Origin: an uncultured Bacilli bacterium
GTDB taxonomy: Bacteria; Bacillota_I; Bacilli_A; RF39; UBA660
Length of the DNA stretch: 7,981 nt
Direction: 5' to 3'
Assembly: GCA_947625005.1 (NCBI GenBank)
Contig: CANQNA010000062.1
Coordinates: forward strand, 1-7,981
The translations under genes were made by a program, and so were the position numbers. Position 1 is the first letter of the stretch. Each line of letters starts with the position of its first letter. The notes beneath the pieces were generated by a model. It saw nothing but the letters and a program-made list of their open reading frames with translations. It did not search any database and had not been told where the DNA came from. This document shows positions 6,432 through 7,981 of the stretch, in pieces.

Positions 6432-6456
6432 TTCACACCTTTTCAAGTGCAATATA

Positions 6457-6485
6457 AATATACTATACTCTTATGAAAATGTCAA
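6457..6485 (-). promoter_or_regulatory. Promoter of the antitoxin RNA-toxin operon
   Basis: On the minus strand a consensus -35 TTGACA (6485-6480) is 17 bases from TATATT (6462-6457). This predicts a transcription start at about G6450, at the foot of the 5' hairpin. It is the closest match to consensus -35 in the window, which fits an abundant antitoxin RNA. Confidence 0.87.
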
Positions 6486-6512
6486 ATAGTATACATTAAT
6501 AGTATATACATT
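6485..6512. promoter_or_regulatory. Tandem near-repeats just upstream of the toxin-antitoxin -35
   Basis: On the plus strand, AATAGTATACATT (6485-6497) is followed directly by AATAGTATATACATT (6498-6512), identical apart from an extra TA. Each has a palindromic centre (GTATAC, GTATATAC). An inverted copy of the half-site, TATACTAT (6459-6466), overlaps the -10. The promoter is thus bracketed by related sites that could bind a regulator; AT-rich chance similarity is the alternative. Confidence 0.4.
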
Positions 6513-6541
6513 TTATTAAAAATATTTCATTTGAATTTATT

Positions 6542-6566
6542 AAATAGAACAGTTTACGGACTATTT
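6542..6566 (-). terminator. Possible weak hairpin at the end of ppdK
   Basis: On the minus strand AAATAG, which includes the ppdK stop TAG, can pair with CTATTT across a 13-base loop. The stem is AT-rich and no clear T-tract follows. This may not terminate efficiently, so ppdK transcripts could read into the antitoxin region. Nothing else is seen in 6513-6541. Confidence 0.2.
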
Positions 6567-7981
6567 TTTAGCTTTCTCTTTTACAACAGCTTGTGCTGCA
6601 GCAAGTCTTGCAATAGGAACTCTAAATGGACTACAAGAAACATAATCTAATCCAATATTATGACAGAATTCAACGCTTGTTGGATCTCCACCATGTTCTC
6701 CACAAATACCTACATGTAAATCTTTATTTACTGGTTTTCCTAATTTTATAGCCATTTCCATTAATTTACCAACACCATTTTGGTCTAATTTAGCAAATGG
6801 ATCATTTTCTAAAATCTTTGTATCATAATAAGCATTTAAGAATTTACCAGCATCGTCTCTTGAGAAACCATAAGTCATTTGAGTTAAATCATTTGTACCA
6901 AAGCAGAAGAAATCAGCTTCTTTAGCAATTTCATCAGCAGTAACGCAAGCACGAGGAATTTCTATCATAGTTCCTACTTTATATTCTAATTTAACACCTG
7001 ATGATTTAATTTCTGCATCAGCAGTTTCTACAACAATATTTTTAACATATTTTAATTCTTTAATTTCACTTACTAATGGAATCATTATTTCAGGAACTAT
7101 ATTCCAATCTGAATGTTTCTTTTGAACATTAATAGCAGCTCTTATAACAGCTTTAGTTTGCATACGAGCAATTTCTGGATAAGTAACAGCAAGTCTACAA
7201 CCTCTATGTCCCATCATTGGATTTACTTCATGTAAACTAGAAATTATATTTTTAATTTCTTCTACACTTTTATTTTGGGCTTTTGCAAGTTTTGCTATTT
7301 CCTCATCTGTTGTTGGAACAAATTCATGTAGAGGTGGATCCAAATATCTAATAGTTACTGGATATCCTTCTAAAGCTTCATATAATTCTTCAAAGTCTCC
7401 CTGTTGATATGGAAGGATTTTCTCTAAAGCAGCTTCGCGTTCTTCTACAGTATCAGCACAAATCATTTCTCTAAAAGCAGCAATTCTATCTTCTTCAAAG
7501 AACATATGCTCTGTACGACATAAACCAATACCTTCAGCGCCAAGTTCACGAGCTTTTTTAGCATCTTTTGGAGTATCTGCATTAGTCTTAACTTTTAATT
7601 TTCTTATTTTATCAGCCCAAGACATTACTCTTTCAAATTCTCCAGCTATTTTAGCATCAACTGTTTTAATAATACCATCATAGATATTTCCTGTTGTACC
7701 ATCTATAGAAATATAGTCACCTTCATGATAAGTTTTACCTGCTAAAGTGAATTCTTTTTTTGCTTCGTTCATTATGATATCTCCACATCCGGAAACACAG
7801 CAAGTACCCATACCACGAGCAACTACTGCAGCATGACTAGTCATTCCTCCACGAACAGTTAAGATACCTTGACTTGCAACCATTCCTTCAATATCTTCAG
7901 GTGTAGTTTCAAGACGAACTAAAACTACTCTTTCACCTTTACCACCTTTGCCAAGTCTTTTAGCATCTTCAGCCGTAAATA
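6561..7981 (-). CDS. ppdK: Pyruvate, phosphate dikinase, C-terminal part (5' end outside window)
   Basis: The frame is open to the right edge, giving 472 visible residues of an enzyme normally about 870-880 long; the ATP-grasp domain is outside the window. The reaction is ATP + phosphate + pyruvate to and from AMP + pyrophosphate + phosphoenolpyruvate, in the cytoplasm. Visible segments: RLETTPEDIEGM, then the swivelling phospho-His domain with GGMTSHAAVVARG (catalytic His49 of the visible part; the Thr two residues before it is the regulatory phosphosite in the family). The PEP/pyruvate TIM barrel follows, with LCRTEHMF (153-160), RYLDPPLHEF (211-220), GHRGCRL (257-263), MIEIPRA (338-344), FGTNDLTQ (360-367) and GICGEHGGD (424-432, general acid/base Cys426). 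All expected active-site residues are present. The stop is TAG. An ATG at 7883 is internal, not the start. Confidence 0.97.
   Translation of the reverse strand, partial: FTAEDAKRLGKGGKGERVVLVRLETTPEDIEGMVASQGILTVRGGMTSHAAVVARGMGTCCVSGCGDIIMNEAKKEFTLAGKTYHEGDYISIDGTTGNIYDGIIKTVDAKIAGEFERVMSWADKIRKLKVKTNADTPKDAKKARELGAEGIGLCRTEHMFFEEDRIAAFREMICADTVEEREAALEKILPYQQGDFEELYEALEGYPVTIRYLDPPLHEFVPTTDEEIAKLAKAQNKSVEEIKNIISSLHEVNPMMGHRGCRLAVTYPEIARMQTKAVIRAAINVQKKHSDWNIVPEIMIPLVSEIKELKYVKNIVVETADAEIKSSGVKLEYKVGTMIEIPRACVTADEIAKEADFFCFGTNDLTQMTYGFSRDDAGKFLNAYYDTKILENDPFAKLDQNGVGKLMEMAIKLGKPVNKDLHVGICGEHGGDPTSVEFCHNIGLDYVSCSPFRVPIARLAAAQAVVKEKAKK

Larger units (their letters stand above)
6288..6450 (-). 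ncRNA. cptI: Type III antitoxin RNA precursor (CptI-like), two pseudoknot repeats
   Basis: The predicted transcript starts near 6450 and ends at the terminator T-tract. It opens with a 5-bp hairpin, CACTT-GAAA-AGGTG (6449-6436), capped by a GNRA loop. Two tandem repeats follow (6431-6381 and 6380-6332), then the terminator hairpin. An AATGT motif begins at 6431, 6380 and 6331, so it flanks and separates the two units as cleavage sites would. In type III systems the cognate toxin cuts the precursor into single-repeat pseudoknots that assemble with it into an inactive complex. This RNA has no plausible reading frame. Processing and binding are inferred from the family. Confidence 0.85.

Overview
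The window is an AT-rich stretch of a low-GC bacterial chromosome in which every supported gene lies on the minus strand. Transcription runs from the right end to the left: ppdK (5' end cut off) -> a type III toxin-antitoxin locus (repeat RNA plus endoribonuclease) -> uppP -> lon -> rlmN -> prpC -> prkC (3' end cut off). The rlmN-prpC-prkC order, GGAGG/AGGTGA-type Shine-Dalgarno sites, TTnACA/TATAAT promoters and a PEP-synthesising type of pyruvate phosphate dikinase point to a Bacillota-type organism, possibly a host-associated anaerobe. TGA is used as a stop (rlmN), so this is not a Mycoplasma-type code. The exact lineage cannot be read from the window.

Left part (1-2334): a tight translationally coupled operon. 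rlmN overlaps prpC by 4 bases (ATGA), and prpC overlaps prkC by one base (TAATG). A near-consensus promoter (TTCACA-17-TATAAT, extended -10) sits about 10 bases before rlmN, directly behind the lon terminator. The operon joins a 23S rRNA/tRNA methylase to a Ser/Thr phosphatase-kinase pair.

Middle (2337-5790): lon, a complete LonA protease, has its own promoter and terminator. uppP, the undecaprenyl-diphosphate phosphatase, has a terminator whose stem includes its stop codon. Its leader holds an 18-bp perfect palindrome and a separate 25-base inverted repeat, neither explained by annotation.

Right part (5791-6560): the most interesting region. A 155-residue protein resembling CptN/TenpN/ToxN-type endoribonucleases is preceded by a strong promoter, two tandem ~50-base repeats and a 12-bp hairpin terminator, in that order. 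This is the layout of a type III toxin-antitoxin system, in which a repeat RNA is the antitoxin. Each repeat can fold as an H-type pseudoknot. Three base pairs of the second stem differ between the repeats in a compensatory way, which is direct sequence evidence for the fold.

Right end (6561-7981): the C-terminal 472 residues of pyruvate phosphate dikinase, from just before the phospho-histidine motif to the end. No tRNA, rRNA, CRISPR array or insertion sequence is seen.
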